A stretch of DNA of 64,000 nt from Tateyamaria sp. Alg231-49 (GTDB lineage Bacteria; Pseudomonadota; Alphaproteobacteria; Rhodobacterales; Rhodobacteraceae), in NCBI RefSeq assembly GCF_900143535.1, contig NZ_FRFA01000013.1, positions 1 through 64,000 on the forward strand. The letters run 5' to 3'. Shown in pieces: positions 1 through 8,997 of this stretch (the first letter of the stretch is position 1; each line of letters starts with the position of its first letter). A model generated the notes under the pieces. The model was not told where the DNA came from. It saw nothing but the letters and a program-made list of their open reading frames with translations, and ran no database searches. A program made the translations under genes and the position numbers.

Positions 1-392
1 GTCTTGCCTGACCCGCCCTTGAAGTTGATCACGGTGATCACTTGCAGGTGGTTGTCGTCCCGACGGCCGGGCAGATAGGTGCCGGGGGATTTTGCCCCTT
101 TTTCGAGCATTTGCCGCAAGCTGAGGATATCCTGCGGCGTGTAGTGCCGCCGCCCGCCTGCGCGAATTTCAGGTTCGGGGCCACGGCCATCCAGGTGCAG
201 TTTGCGCAGGTATGCGTCCTTGACCCCGAGAAGGTCCGCGACCTCACCCGAGGTGAAAGTGCGCAGGGTGCGCTGTGCGTCGGGCGGAAAAAGTTGTTCG
301 CGGTGCGCTTGCAACCGTTCAGAGAGCCACGCGGCATGCGCGCCGACAAGGGTGTCGATGCGAGTATCGATGGGTGTGACATGCTTTTGCAT
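1..392 (-). CDS. repA: Plasmid partition ATPase RepA (RepABC type), 5' part only
   Basis: ParA-family ATPase that, with RepB, segregates repABC plasmids and represses the repABC operon. Only about 130 N-terminal residues are visible; the gene runs off the left edge. The minus-strand frame starts at ATG 392 behind a good Shine-Dalgarno (AGGAG). It contains a helix-turn-helix-like stretch (FTSGEVADLLGV, then YLRKLHLDG), then GRRHYTPQDI, and reaches KGGSGKT, the ParA Walker A motif, at the boundary. This order of N-terminal DNA-binding segment then P-loop is typical of RepA from RepABC replicons rather than chromosomal ParA. It implies that repB and repC, with the replication origin, lie to the left. 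The identification is from motifs, not a database search. Confidence 0.88.
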   Translation of the reverse strand, partial: MQKHVTPIDTRIDTLVGAHAAWLSERLQAHREQLFPPDAQRTLRTFTSGEVADLLGVKDAYLRKLHLDGRGPEPEIRAGGRRHYTPQDILSLRQMLEKGAKSPGTYLPGRRDDNHLQVITVINFKGGSGK

Positions 393-416
393 GCGTCTCC
401 TGCCTGTTCCTGTCTG

Positions 417-435
417 GTTCGGATTTGGTCCGAAC
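417..435. promoter_or_regulatory. Perfect inverted repeat upstream of repA
   Basis: GTTCGGA-N5-TCCGAAC, two perfect 7-base arms, lies 24 bases upstream of the repA start. RepABC replicons carry palindromic centromere-like or operator sites near the operon that RepB/RepA bind. This could be such a site or the repA autoregulatory operator. Function is inferred from position and symmetry only. Confidence 0.45.
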
Positions 436-799
436 ACCTGCCGTGTTTGGGCGTTTTGCCGCCCTTTTGTTATTGTGCAGGTTTCCCTGCGGTGCCAGTG
501 TTCCAGTGCCCGCATCCGCACGTTTAGCATCGGTTGGATTGCGTGAGTTACGCTGGAAGGCGTTTTATTCAGTCTCTAGCGTAAATGGTTTACGGGTTTT
601 TACAATTCCCGCAAGGGTTTTCTAAATGTTGTGTTTTGACCCTGTGTTGCCCTTAGGGCAGCCAGTCCACACGCTAAACGGGTGCACATGCTCAAAGGTC
701 ACAGTTTAAATGGTTTTCTTGCCGCGAGGGACGTAAAAGATTTGCGACAAAGGGCCCAACATGGTTCTCTGCATTTAACTGAATTCTAATCAAATCCAT
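436..799. other. Intergenic region between repA and the autotransporter gene
   Basis: About 360 bases between divergent genes with no convincing ORF. It holds a short GC hairpin (GGGCG-TTTTGC-CGCCC, 449-464, followed by TTTTGTTATT) and AT-rich stretches close to the downstream start. Promoters for both flanking genes should lie here, but I could not assign a clear -35/-10 pair. Confidence 0.5.
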
Positions 800-3700
800 A
801 TGGGTATTATAATGGCCAAGTTTGACTCCGATCTGATCCAAGCCGGTATTCGCCAACGCAGCCTGCGCAAACACTGTAGGGTGGGCCGGGCGACCGAACT
901 GGTGTTTGTGTTGGCGACAGGGGTGATGCTGGCTGTTGGTGGAGGTGCGCAGGCGCAGGATTGGGACGGCTCTGTCAGTAATAACTTCGCAAACGCCAAC
1001 AATTGGAGCACCAACACGGTGCCTGATTCATCGGGAATTGTGACCATTACCAACAATACGACTAACAGTACCCGTATTTCCACTGCCGAAGATGTGGACA
1101 CAACAACGATTAGCGGGACAGGCGACCTAACCATCGCCAACTCTGGCTCGCTCGATTCAAGCACAACCGTTCAGGGCGGCTCTTTAACGGTGGCGGGCAC
1201 CCACACAGGCAGCGTTACCGTTGAGACAGTTGGGACTGCCACCGTCAATGCAGCTGGGGTCGTAACCGACACGGTGAATAACTCTGGCACAGGAAGCAAC
1301 GCGGGCGTCATCAACGCGTTGGACAATGATGGCGGCACCTTCACCAACTCCGGCACTGTGACCACGACCACCACGGTTGGCGGCGGCACGGTGACCAACA
1401 CCGGCACTCTGACCGGAGCAACGACGGTGAGCGGCGGTACTCTGGACGTTGACGGCGGCACAGTCGGTTCAGTGATTGTGGACTCCGGCAACCTTGATGT
1501 GGACGGCGGCACCATTGCATCTTTGGATGTGAACGGCGGCACGCTCAACTCGGTTGCGGGTACGGCACAGGTGATCGGTGCGACGACAATTGACAATGCA
1601 ACTTTGTTCCATTCGGGCGGTGCTACTCTAGGCGCCGTGACAGTTGGTGCGTCTGGCGGGGCGGGCTTGTACGACTTTGGCGACGGGACGGCGGCAACAT
1701 TGAATATCCTGACCGGCGCAAATGCCCTTTTAGGTGTTAACGCCGATGTGACGGGCAGTGTGACAAACGCCGGCAGTCTGAGCTTTGGCCAAACTATGAT
1801 GGGCTCTCTCGACAATAATACCGGCGGGGTTGTGACCGTTTTAACCGGTGGCACTGTTGACACTGGCGTGACAAACGCCGGTACCATAAATATCAACGGG
1901 GGCACGTTGACCGTAACGGCCGGCGGCACCACAAACGAAAGCGGCGGTGTCTTAACCATCGCCGACGGTGCGACCCTCGCCTCAGACACCACCAACCAGG
2001 CGGGCGGCGATCTGAATGTAGACGGCACGCTCACCGGCGACCTGAACACGGCGGGCGATGCGGATGTGGGGGCCTCTGGCTCTGTCTCTGGCACAGTGAC
2101 CAACTCGGGCACCGGGTCCAGCAACGCGGGCACCATCAACGCGTTGGACAATGATGGCGGCACGTTCGACAACTCCAGCACTGTGACCACCACGACGACC
2201 GTCGATGGCGGCACCGTCACCAACACAGGCACGATGACCGGACTTGCCACCGTGAACGGTGGTACTCTTTCTTCCTCCGGTGCGTTGACGGCAGGCGCCA
2301 ATAATAATGGTAGCGGCACGCTGAACATCACCGGCGGCACATCCGGCGCAATAGGAAACGCGGGCACTCTGGAACTGTCCGGCGGCACTACGGCATCCGT
2401 AACGCAACTCGCGGGCACCACCACAGCGTTTGGCAACGCAATTGTCTCTGGCGCAACCGCCATCAACGGGGGATCTCTGGAAGTTAACGGGACGTTTACG
2501 TCGAACACGGTAACCACCGCCGGCAATGTGAACATCATCGGTGGCGGCAACCTGATAGCGGCGACGACAGTCCAGAGCGGCGGTAATCTCTCCATTTCAA
2601 GCATCAGCACACACACGGGCAATGTGGTCGTCGAGTCAGGTGGCATATTTGGCACTTTTGGCACCATGGATGGAACCGTGGACAACAGCGGTACCGCGAG
2701 AATTGAAGGCGGTACGTCCGGCGACGTGACCAACGCGGGCAGTCTTGAACTGTCTGGCGGCACCACGGATTCGGTGACGCAAAGCGCGGGATCCACCACA
2801 GTGACCGGCGCCGCAACCGTCGCTGGCCTGACCGACATTACCGCAGGCTCACTGACCGTCAATGCGGGGCAAACTCTGACCGCAACCGGCGGCCTCAACA
2901 TCGACAACGGTGCGACAGGCGCCATCAACGGCACCGTCGATATTGGAGCTTCGTCAATCATCGCCGGTGACGTAACAGGCACCGGCACATTGAATGTGGT
3001 CGGCGGCGGCACCACCATCGACGGGACCGTGACTGGCACCAACATGACCATTGCGCTGCTCGCGTCATCCACCAACAATGGGACTGTCGCCGCAGTCGGC
3101 AACGCAGGTGTCTTTATCAACAACGGCACTGCAGGTGCTGTGACAAACACCGGGGATCTCATCCTCAACGCCAGCACGACCGATAGCGTGACGCAGAATA
3201 CATCAGGTGCCGCAACGACAACTGTGAACGGTGACGCGACAGTGAACGGCACGACGAACATCGACACTGGGTCGCTGACCGTGAGAGGCCCGAACACGCT
3301 GACCGCGACAGGTGGCGTGGACATCGCAGCCGCCGCCGCGCTGACCGTCCAAGCTGGAGCGACAATCGCTTCGGGTACAATTACCAATGCCAGCACCGCA
3401 GGTTCCACCAATGACGGGACCGTGGGTGCGGTCACCAACACAGGAACATTCACCAACACCAACATCGCCGGTGCTGTGAGCAACTCGGGCACGTTCGGGA
3501 ACACCGGAACCGTGGCGTCGCTGATCAACTCGGGCGGCGAGTTCACCAACACCGGTGGAACCATCACAGGCACGGCAAGTGTCACGGGCGGCACGCTGGA
3601 CATGGACGGTGGCGCAGCGGGTGCAACGACCAACTCAGGCGGCGTTGTGGAACTGTCAGGTGGCGCAGTTATGGCGAGCCTCACTCAGTCTGGTGGCGCG

Positions 3701-5275
3701 TTGACCACGATTGATGGTCCAGCCACAGTGAACGGTCTGACCAACATAACCACCGGCACTCTGGATGTTCAGAGTGGCCAGACCCTGATCGCATCGGGCG
3801 GGGTGGACATGGCGGGTGGCACCACATTGAACCTGCCCGGGACCATCACCGGCAATGTGACCAGCGCCGGTACAATCAATGCGACAGCGGGGGCCCCTAC
3901 CGTCGCTGGCGACCTGACAAGTAGCGGCCAACTGAACCTGAGTGGGTCGTCAGCTAACTCAATCAGGGTAGACAACAATGCGGTGCTCGGGGGCAATATT
4001 ACGATTGCTGCGGGTCCGGGCGCTGTGGTGAGCGGCCTCGATGTGGGCGGCAATATCAGCGGGAACGTTGCACTGACACTGGGCAGCAACGCTGGTGCAA
4101 CCAGCCTCGACAACGCCGTGTTTGCTAACTTTGGCGGTGCAAGCAGCCTCAACGTCAATTCGCTAAACAATTTCCAAAGCGTCATTGGCGCTGGTCTGGA
4201 TCTTGCAGTGATCGACAATGGTGCCGGGCAGTTGGTCTTCTCGGAAACTGTCAGTAACTCGGTCAACAGTGTTGCGGCGACTGTCGGCCTGACGCAAACG
4301 CTGGTCAACACGGTCGTGAACAGGCCTACCAGCCCATTTGTGGCGGACCTCGCGGCTGGAGCCGAAGAAGACCCTTGTGGCCCTGGTGTATGGACCCGTA
4401 TCACCGGTGGTACTGCAGAAGCAGATGGTTCGTTTATCGACGTTGAAGCGGACGAAGCCGGAGAATCTCCGGTTAAACTGGACTACTATGGCCTGCAGTT
4501 CGGTGGTGACTTTGCCTGCTTTGGCGGTCACTACAACGGCTGGGACCTCGCCTTTGGCGGCATTGGTGGTTTCAACATCGGTGACAGCACAAGTACGGCC
4601 TTTGACAACAACGGTAATCTGGAAGGCACTCTGTCGAGCGACTTTACGCAACGATATGCAGGCGTCTACATGACTGCGGCGCGCGGTCGCTTTTTTGCAG
4701 ACCTCCAGTATCGCTACGAAGACACGGAGCTTGAAAGCTCGAACGTTTCAAATGGCGGCAGTTTGGGTGACTTTAGCACAGAGTATGACAACAAGGGACA
4801 AACCCTGTCTGGCGCGGTCGGGTATTCTTGGCAGGTTGCGGATAACCCAGGCCTGACGTTTGTCTCGTCTGCTGGGTTCTCGTTGTCCAGAAACGAGACG
4901 GACGACGTTGATTTGGGAGGTGGCAACATCCTCACCTTTGAAGACGGCGACAGCCAGGTAGGTTTCCTTAGTGCGTCGATTGCGAACACAGTTATTCGTC
5001 CAGATGAAATCAGTCTGCTCAGCTATTTTGGCACTGCAACAGTTTACAATGACTTTGCCAGTGACAGGATAGCATCCTTTGGCGGTCGCGAGATTGCGAT
5101 TGAAAACCTAGGCGCCTACGGCGAAGTCAGCCTCGGCGTGAACTACCTCACATTGCTGAGCCCCGGTCAGGCGGGCAATGCGCGTCAGTTGAACGCGTCG
5201 CTCCGTGTGGATGCGCGGTTCAGCAGCGACATCGAAAGCTATGGCCTCACAGGTCAGCTGCGCCTGCAGTGGTGA
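800..5275 (+). CDS. Large autotransporter with repetitive Gly/Thr/Asn passenger (type Va secretion)
   Basis: A 1491-residue surface protein that should export its own N-terminal passenger through a C-terminal outer-membrane barrel. The N-terminus has an extended signal region (basic stretch, then FVFVLATGVMLAVGGGAQAQ, with likely cleavage after AQA). Residues about 55-1180 are built from short strands such as TNSGTVTTTTTVGGGTVTN, the pattern of right-handed beta-helix passengers. From about residue 1190 (DPCGPGVWTRITGG) to the end the sequence has alternating barrel-type strands and finishes in LRLQW, the terminal-aromatic signature recognised by the BAM complex. Two starts are possible (800, or 812 giving MAKFDSD); neither has a clear Shine-Dalgarno. 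The passenger shows no catalytic motif, so adhesion or aggregation is likely but unproven. A strong terminator follows. Confidence 0.87.
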   Translation: MGIIMAKFDSDLIQAGIRQRSLRKHCRVGRATELVFVLATGVMLAVGGGAQAQDWDGSVSNNFANANNWSTNTVPDSSGIVTITNNTTNSTRISTAEDVDTTTISGTGDLTIANSGSLDSSTTVQGGSLTVAGTHTGSVTVETVGTATVNAAGVVTDTVNNSGTGSNAGVINALDNDGGTFTNSGTVTTTTTVGGGTVTNTGTLTGATTVSGGTLDVDGGTVGSVIVDSGNLDVDGGTIASLDVNGGTLNSVAGTAQVIGATTIDNATLFHSGGATLGAVTVGASGGAGLYDFGDGTAATLNILTGANALLGVNADVTGSVTNAGSLSFGQTMMGSLDNNTGGVVTVLTGGTVDTGVTNAGTININGGTLTVTAGGTTNESGGVLTIADGATLASDTTNQAGGDLNVDGTLTGDLNTAGDADVGASGSVSGTVTNSGTGSSNAGTINALDNDGGTFDNSSTVTTTTTVDGGTVTNTGTMTGLATVNGGTLSSSGALTAGANNNGSGTLNITGGTSGAIGNAGTLELSGGTTASVTQLAGTTTAFGNAIVSGATAINGGSLEVNGTFTSNTVTTAGNVNIIGGGNLIAATTVQSGGNLSISSISTHTGNVVVESGGIFGTFGTMDGTVDNSGTARIEGGTSGDVTNAGSLELSGGTTDSVTQSAGSTTVTGAATVAGLTDITAGSLTVNAGQTLTATGGLNIDNGATGAINGTVDIGASSIIAGDVTGTGTLNVVGGGTTIDGTVTGTNMTIALLASSTNNGTVAAVGNAGVFINNGTAGAVTNTGDLILNASTTDSVTQNTSGAATTTVNGDATVNGTTNIDTGSLTVRGPNTLTATGGVDIAAAAALTVQAGATIASGTITNASTAGSTNDGTVGAVTNTGTFTNTNIAGAVSNSGTFGNTGTVASLINSGGEFTNTGGTITGTASVTGGTLDMDGGAAGATTNSGGVVELSGGAVMASLTQSGGALTTIDGPATVNGLTNITTGTLDVQSGQTLIASGGVDMAGGTTLNLPGTITGNVTSAGTINATAGAPTVAGDLTSSGQLNLSGSSANSIRVDNNAVLGGNITIAAGPGAVVSGLDVGGNISGNVALTLGSNAGATSLDNAVFANFGGASSLNVNSLNNFQSVIGAGLDLAVIDNGAGQLVFSETVSNSVNSVAATVGLTQTLVNTVVNRPTSPFVADLAAGAEEDPCGPGVWTRITGGTAEADGSFIDVEADEAGESPVKLDYYGLQFGGDFACFGGHYNGWDLAFGGIGGFNIGDSTSTAFDNNGNLEGTLSSDFTQRYAGVYMTAARGRFFADLQYRYEDTELESSNVSNGGSLGDFSTEYDNKGQTLSGAVGYSWQVADNPGLTFVSSAGFSLSRNETDDVDLGGGNILTFEDGDSQVGFLSASIANTVIRPDEISLLSYFGTATVYNDFASDRIASFGGREIAIENLGAYGEVSLGVNYLTLLSPGQAGNARQLNASLRVDARFSSDIESYGLTGQLRLQW
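1280..1416 (+). repeat. Intragenic direct repeat, copy 1 (autotransporter passenger)
   Basis: Encodes NALDNDGGTFTNSGTVTTTT and flanking residues. A second diverged copy lies at 2102-2241. The two share long identical DNA blocks, which suggests internal duplication of a passenger segment. Confidence 0.75.
2102..2241 (+). repeat. Intragenic direct repeat, copy 2 (autotransporter passenger)
   Basis: Partner of 1280-1416. It includes the shared stretch encoding INALDNDGGTF, with mostly synonymous or conservative changes elsewhere. Confidence 0.75.
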
Positions 5276-5298
5276 TCAAACGACCATTGAGACAAAAG

Positions 5299-5329
5299 CG
5301 GGGCGTCCAGACAGGGCGCCCCGTTTTTT
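5299..5329 (+). terminator. Rho-independent terminator of the autotransporter gene
   Basis: CGGGGCGTCC-AGACA-GGGCGCCCCG forms a 10-base-pair stem (one G-T pair) directly followed by six T residues, 24 bases after the autotransporter stop. Confidence 0.9.
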
Positions 5330-5478
5330 GTTGGCGACGGCATCGACCGAACTGATCATGGCCAAATTGAAGAACGGAGGGCATAGCGACCTTGAGGTTG
5401 ATAAAGTGACCAAATCCCAATGCGGATTGCGCGCCCCGCAAGTAAGAGAAACGCGATAACTGTGGCTGAGGATTTCAA

Positions 5479-6393
5479 GTGATTCAGCTTTATGCTGCCA
5501 TTTGGCGGGTCAGTGGGCCACGCCAGATCGTTCTTATCCTTCTTTCAGTGGCCATTGCAGCGCTTGCCGCTGCGCCATTGAAGTTTCAGCAGGATATCGT
5601 GAACCTTCTGACATATGGACCGTTTGAGACATCGAAGCTGTTTCTTCTTGGTGGCGGTATGATGGCCGTGATTTTGGTCAGCTTGGGTCTGAAGTGGGTC
5701 ATGGGATATCGGTCTCAATTGCTTGGTGAGGATGTTATTCGTCTCATTCGGAGCAGGCTTCTTATCGGCGCGGCCAATGAAGAAAAATCGAGCGGCCGAA
5801 TTCGCACCGGTACTTTGTCCACAGCCATTTCGGCAGAGGCTGAAGAACTTGGGAAATTCACGGGCGGAGCCTTTTCCGAACCTGTGATGCAAGTTGGCAC
5901 TTTGATCAGTGTTATTGGGTTTGTTGCCTCCACCCAGCCCGGCCTAGGCTTGGTCGCGCTGTCGATGATCGCGCCTCAGGTCATTATCGTGCTTTTGACC
6001 CAGCGCAAGGTAAACGCTTTGCTGGCCGAACGCGTTCGTATTCTGCGTTGTGCGACGGACCAGATCACGGCGACTGAACTAAAAGACGCTGTACAGACCG
6101 TTCTTGGGGAATTTGATCAAATCTACAATGTCCGAAGAACAATGTTCAGGTGGAAGGTATCGACCAAGTTTCTTCTCAGTTCTATCAACGGAGCAGGTAC
6201 TGTTCTTGTCTTCATGCTGGGTGGAGCGATGGTCATTGACGGAAAAACGGACGTCGGAACTGTTGTCGCCGCCACCTTGGGGCTTTCCAGACTTCAGGGT
6301 CCAACGACATATCTTATTTCTTTTTACCGGGAAGTCAGTTCAAACCGGGTCAAATTTGAACTTCTGAGGGGACTGAACTTGCATCAAGAATGA
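5479..6393 (+). CDS. ABC-exporter-type transmembrane domain protein lacking an ATPase domain
   Basis: A 304-residue membrane protein resembling the six-helix transmembrane domain of ABC exporters. Visible hydrophobic segments lie near residues 16-34, 52-70, 135-155, 158-175 and 235-255. The spacing and the final stretch (GTVVAATLGLSRLQGPTTYLISFYREVSSNRVKFELLRGL) match the end of an ABC membrane domain just before the linker to the nucleotide-binding domain. The protein stops there: no Walker A, signature or Walker B motif follows, and no separate ATPase gene is nearby. The start is GTG at 5479 behind TGAGGA. It stands alone between a terminator and a convergent gene. It may be a truncated exporter or use an ATPase encoded elsewhere; the substrate is unknown. 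Confidence 0.6.
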   Translation: MIQLYAAIWRVSGPRQIVLILLSVAIAALAAAPLKFQQDIVNLLTYGPFETSKLFLLGGGMMAVILVSLGLKWVMGYRSQLLGEDVIRLIRSRLLIGAANEEKSSGRIRTGTLSTAISAEAEELGKFTGGAFSEPVMQVGTLISVIGFVASTQPGLGLVALSMIAPQVIIVLLTQRKVNALLAERVRILRCATDQITATELKDAVQTVLGEFDQIYNVRRTMFRWKVSTKFLLSSINGAGTVLVFMLGGAMVIDGKTDVGTVVAATLGLSRLQGPTTYLISFYREVSSNRVKFELLRGLNLHQE

Positions 6394-6476
6394 TCCTCCC
6401 GCTTCATTCTGTAAGGCGGGGCCTGTAACCGGACAGGTATAGAACCATGATGGCGCTCGGCTGATCTGGCCTTGAC

Positions 6477-8117
6477 CTAGAGCGAGTCCAGCGCCTGCGC
6501 GTAACGCCGCGAAAACGCATCAATGAAAGCATCCAGCATCCCGTTTTCGCCTTGCGCGGCGCGGGCAGCCCAGCGTTTTTCGTACTCTTCCCAAGACTTG
6601 CGTGCCCCGCTGCCCAAACGGCCGCCGCCCGCGTCTTTTTCGATTTCCTTTGGTGCCAGCCCTTCGAGCATGTCCGCGAGCGCGGGTTGGATCGCGGCCA
6701 TCATTGCCTTTTGGTGCTGGCGGATGTCGGCGAGCGCGTTGTCGAACCCGTCGGGACCTGTCTGATAGCCATCACGCGGCTGCACGAACAGCGCCAGAAA
6801 CGCTTCATCCGGGTCCGCCATGAACTTCATCGGGTTGTTGCCGCTGGCAATCCGCATGGTCCGGTCATCGTTGGCCACAAAGAGTTTCACCGCCGAGCGG
6901 TCCTGCAGCATGTGCATCATTTCCTGCGTGCCCATTCGCGCGCATTTGCCCAGCATCACGCCAAGGTCGTGAAGGTCAAATCCAAGCTGGTCGGCGTCAG
7001 GAATCCCGGCGCCTTCAAGGAACCCCTCAAGCAGTGCGTTGGTCGCAGGCTCTGGAGCGGGGGCCGGAACGGGTTCTGGTTTCGCTTCTACTGGGACGGG
7101 GGCCGGTGGCTCAGCCGCGATTGGGGCAGGGCGGGGTGCTGCGGTTTCGGCAAAGCGTTCACCCAACCCGCGCGGCGTCAGATCTGTGCGTTCGACAACA
7201 GGCTGGACCGGCGTCTCGACCGGATCCGGAAGAACGACCGGCGCGGCCGTGGGATCTGTGGGCAGAAAGGGGCTGGTCCGTTCAGGCGCGGGCGCTTCGC
7301 CTGTGGGCGTTGGCGCGGGGCCGGTTTGGGGCACCGGAGGGGCCTCGAACGCGGGAGCTTCATTGACCTGCGCCGGGGTTGGCGGCACAACGCCCGCGTC
7401 AACCGGAGCGGCGGCAGGCGGTGTGGGTTCCGGGGCGGCGGCTGGTTCTGCCTTGTCCGCTGTAGCCCCACCGGTCAAGCCCAGCAGATCATCATCAAAG
7501 TCGTCAGGGATCGGAGAGGCGGACGGGGCCGGGTTTGCCATAGGTGGCAATGACATCCCCGGTCTCTGCACACCGGCTGCACCCGTGCTTCCTCCCTGAA
7601 ATCTGGAAAAGTCCGGGGCCTGAGCGCCGCTGCGTCCCGGTGGTGTGGATGAGGCCGCAGGTACATTGCGTGGTGGCATAGATGTCGCGGCGGGCACATT
7701 TCGTGGACCCGGGGTCGGCGGCATGCTCACCCCACCGCCACCTGTGGGCGGGGCCTGCACGCCTTGCGCGCCAGTGATCTGCGGTATCGATACTTCTTCG
7801 GTCGCGATATCAACTGCCACGATGTAGCTGCCGATACGGATGGTGTCGCCATTTTCCAGCGCGCGTTTGCCTTCGATCCTGGCCGTGGTCCCGTTTATGA
7901 AGGTGCCGTTTGTCGACACATCTTCAATCATGTAGCCCTCGCCTTCATAGGTGATGCTTACATGGCGGCCCGAGATAAAGCGGGTGTTGTCGGGCAGCGA
8001 CCAGTCGTTTTCCTTTTTGCGCCCAATGCTGATGCCTTTGCCGAGGACAGAAATGTCTTCGGGCAAGTCCCCTGCCGCATCCGACCGGTTTTCGATTCGC
8101 AACGTCAGCCTGTCCAT
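6477..8117 (-). CDS. tagH: TagH-type FHA domain protein of the type VI secretion system (copy 1)
   Basis: A 546-residue regulatory scaffold. FHA domains bind phosphothreonine, and TagH/Fha proteins relay kinase-phosphatase control of T6SS assembly. An N-terminal FHA domain (residues about 1-95) has the GRKKENDWSL, SGRHVSI and DVSTNGTFING motifs. A long Pro/Ala-rich linker contains IPDDFDDDLLGL. The last 190 residues (from about FLEGAGIPDA, with GNNPMKF and KSWEEYEKRW) are the TagH C-terminal domain. I place the start at ATG 8117 (MDRLTLRIENR); the frame stays open to 8252, but that extension is not FHA sequence. An AAGGA lies about 12 bases upstream, which is loose spacing. A second TagH is at 30175. 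The gene lies just downstream of a DUF6931-like gene on the same strand. Confidence 0.87.
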   Translation of the reverse strand: MDRLTLRIENRSDAAGDLPEDISVLGKGISIGRKKENDWSLPDNTRFISGRHVSITYEGEGYMIEDVSTNGTFINGTTARIEGKRALENGDTIRIGSYIVAVDIATEEVSIPQITGAQGVQAPPTGGGGVSMPPTPGPRNVPAATSMPPRNVPAASSTPPGRSGAQAPDFSRFQGGSTGAAGVQRPGMSLPPMANPAPSASPIPDDFDDDLLGLTGGATADKAEPAAAPEPTPPAAAPVDAGVVPPTPAQVNEAPAFEAPPVPQTGPAPTPTGEAPAPERTSPFLPTDPTAAPVVLPDPVETPVQPVVERTDLTPRGLGERFAETAAPRPAPIAAEPPAPVPVEAKPEPVPAPAPEPATNALLEGFLEGAGIPDADQLGFDLHDLGVMLGKCARMGTQEMMHMLQDRSAVKLFVANDDRTMRIASGNNPMKFMADPDEAFLALFVQPRDGYQTGPDGFDNALADIRQHQKAMMAAIQPALADMLEGLAPKEIEKDAGGGRLGSGARKSWEEYEKRWAARAAQGENGMLDAFIDAFSRRYAQALDSL

Positions 8118-8163
8118 CGGGTGGTCGTATCCTTTGTGACGGGTGCGCGGGCCATGGCCTGCG

Positions 8164-8757
8164 TTAGTTGAGGCGGAACAGCCCTGCGGCTCGGTCCAGC
8201 ACGAAATCAAGGCTTTCGGCCCGGTGTTCTGTGCGCATCTGCCCAACAGCACGCATCACGGCTGAACTGATTGCACGGGGCCCGCGCCAGGCTGGGACAG
8301 TGACCAGATCATTGGGCGCAAGCGGCCCGCCGGACCACCCCACACCAAGGCCCAGATACACAACCGGGGACCGGCGCGGGGCGAACATGGCCAGCTGCAG
8401 CGCGTTCCAGCGGTTTTCAGAACTGCCGTCGGCAACCCAGTCTGAAACAAGATTCATCAGTTTTGTGTCTTCGGGCGCCATGTCGGGGATCAGCGAACTC
8501 ACGCATTCCATCCCCCATTTGACCCCAGCCTTGGCATCCAGCGCAAAGGCGGTGAATGTCACCGCTTCTTCCGGAGTGCTTGAGGCGCGCAGGCGTTCAA
8601 GAAACCCGCGATAGCCTTCGTCCGCTTCGGGTGCCGTTTCGATAAACTTGGCGATCTCTGGCATTTCTGCAAAGAGATCCCCCACCCTATCAAAGCGAAT
8701 GGCCCGTGCCGGAGGCAAGGTTTGTTCAGAATTCAGATCGTCCATCGCGGCCGTCAT
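8164..8757 (-). CDS. Small DUF6931-like protein beside TagH (copy 1)
   Basis: A 197-residue soluble protein of unknown function, transcribed divergently from tssA and ahead of the first tagH. It shares a layout with the protein at 29257: an N-terminal helical half, a central block ending in APRRSPVVYLGLGVGWSGG (compare PPRECVWWACIAGRDI), then L-P-NDLVTVPAW followed by a helix (compare GEGDMADIAAP). I therefore group the two and tentatively assign DUF6931, from memory of that family rather than a search. Starts at 8757 or 8745 (second Met) are equally possible because neither has a clear ribosome-binding site. Pairing with tagH on both occasions suggests a T6SS regulatory or chaperone role. 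Confidence 0.55.
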   Translation of the reverse strand: MTAAMDDLNSEQTLPPARAIRFDRVGDLFAEMPEIAKFIETAPEADEGYRGFLERLRASSTPEEAVTFTAFALDAKAGVKWGMECVSSLIPDMAPEDTKLMNLVSDWVADGSSENRWNALQLAMFAPRRSPVVYLGLGVGWSGGPLAPNDLVTVPAWRGPRAISSAVMRAVGQMRTEHRAESLDFVLDRAAGLFRLN

Positions 8758-8997
8758 ATGAAATATTGCTTAATCACAAAGACAACTGTGCGATGCGCGC
8801 GGGCGCAGGTCAATGTTTTGAACACCGATTTGCCGATCAAAAGACAAGGAATGTGTTCAATCAGGCGGTTCACGCAGCATTGTTACATAGGAACGCCCCA
8901 AACGCATTAAAAGGTATGAAATACCCCCATAAGATTACACGTCCTTTCCCTAGCCATATCGATTTTCTGTGATAAGCTGTTTCTTGCTCAGATACTT
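8758..8997. promoter_or_regulatory. Divergent promoter region of the T6SS cluster
   Basis: 240 bases between the minus-strand tagH/DUF6931-like pair and plus-strand tssA. It is AT-richer than its surroundings and contains no ORF. Promoters for both arms must lie here. I saw no sigma-54 type GG-N10-GC site and no convincing operator. Confidence 0.55.

Noticed and set aside
1171-3684. An 837-residue minus-strand frame inside the autotransporter gene
   Set aside because: Pro/Val/Pro-rich shadow of the repetitive Gly/Thr passenger; no ribosome-binding site or domain.
5358-5459. A 34-residue frame before the ABC membrane-domain gene
   Set aside because: No ribosome-binding site and no leader-peptide pattern; considered because of the neighbouring exporter.
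6552-7553. A 333-residue plus-strand frame opposite tagH
   Set aside because: Shadow of the FHA gene's Pro/Ala-rich linker; the Cys/Arg/Trp-rich translation has no motif.
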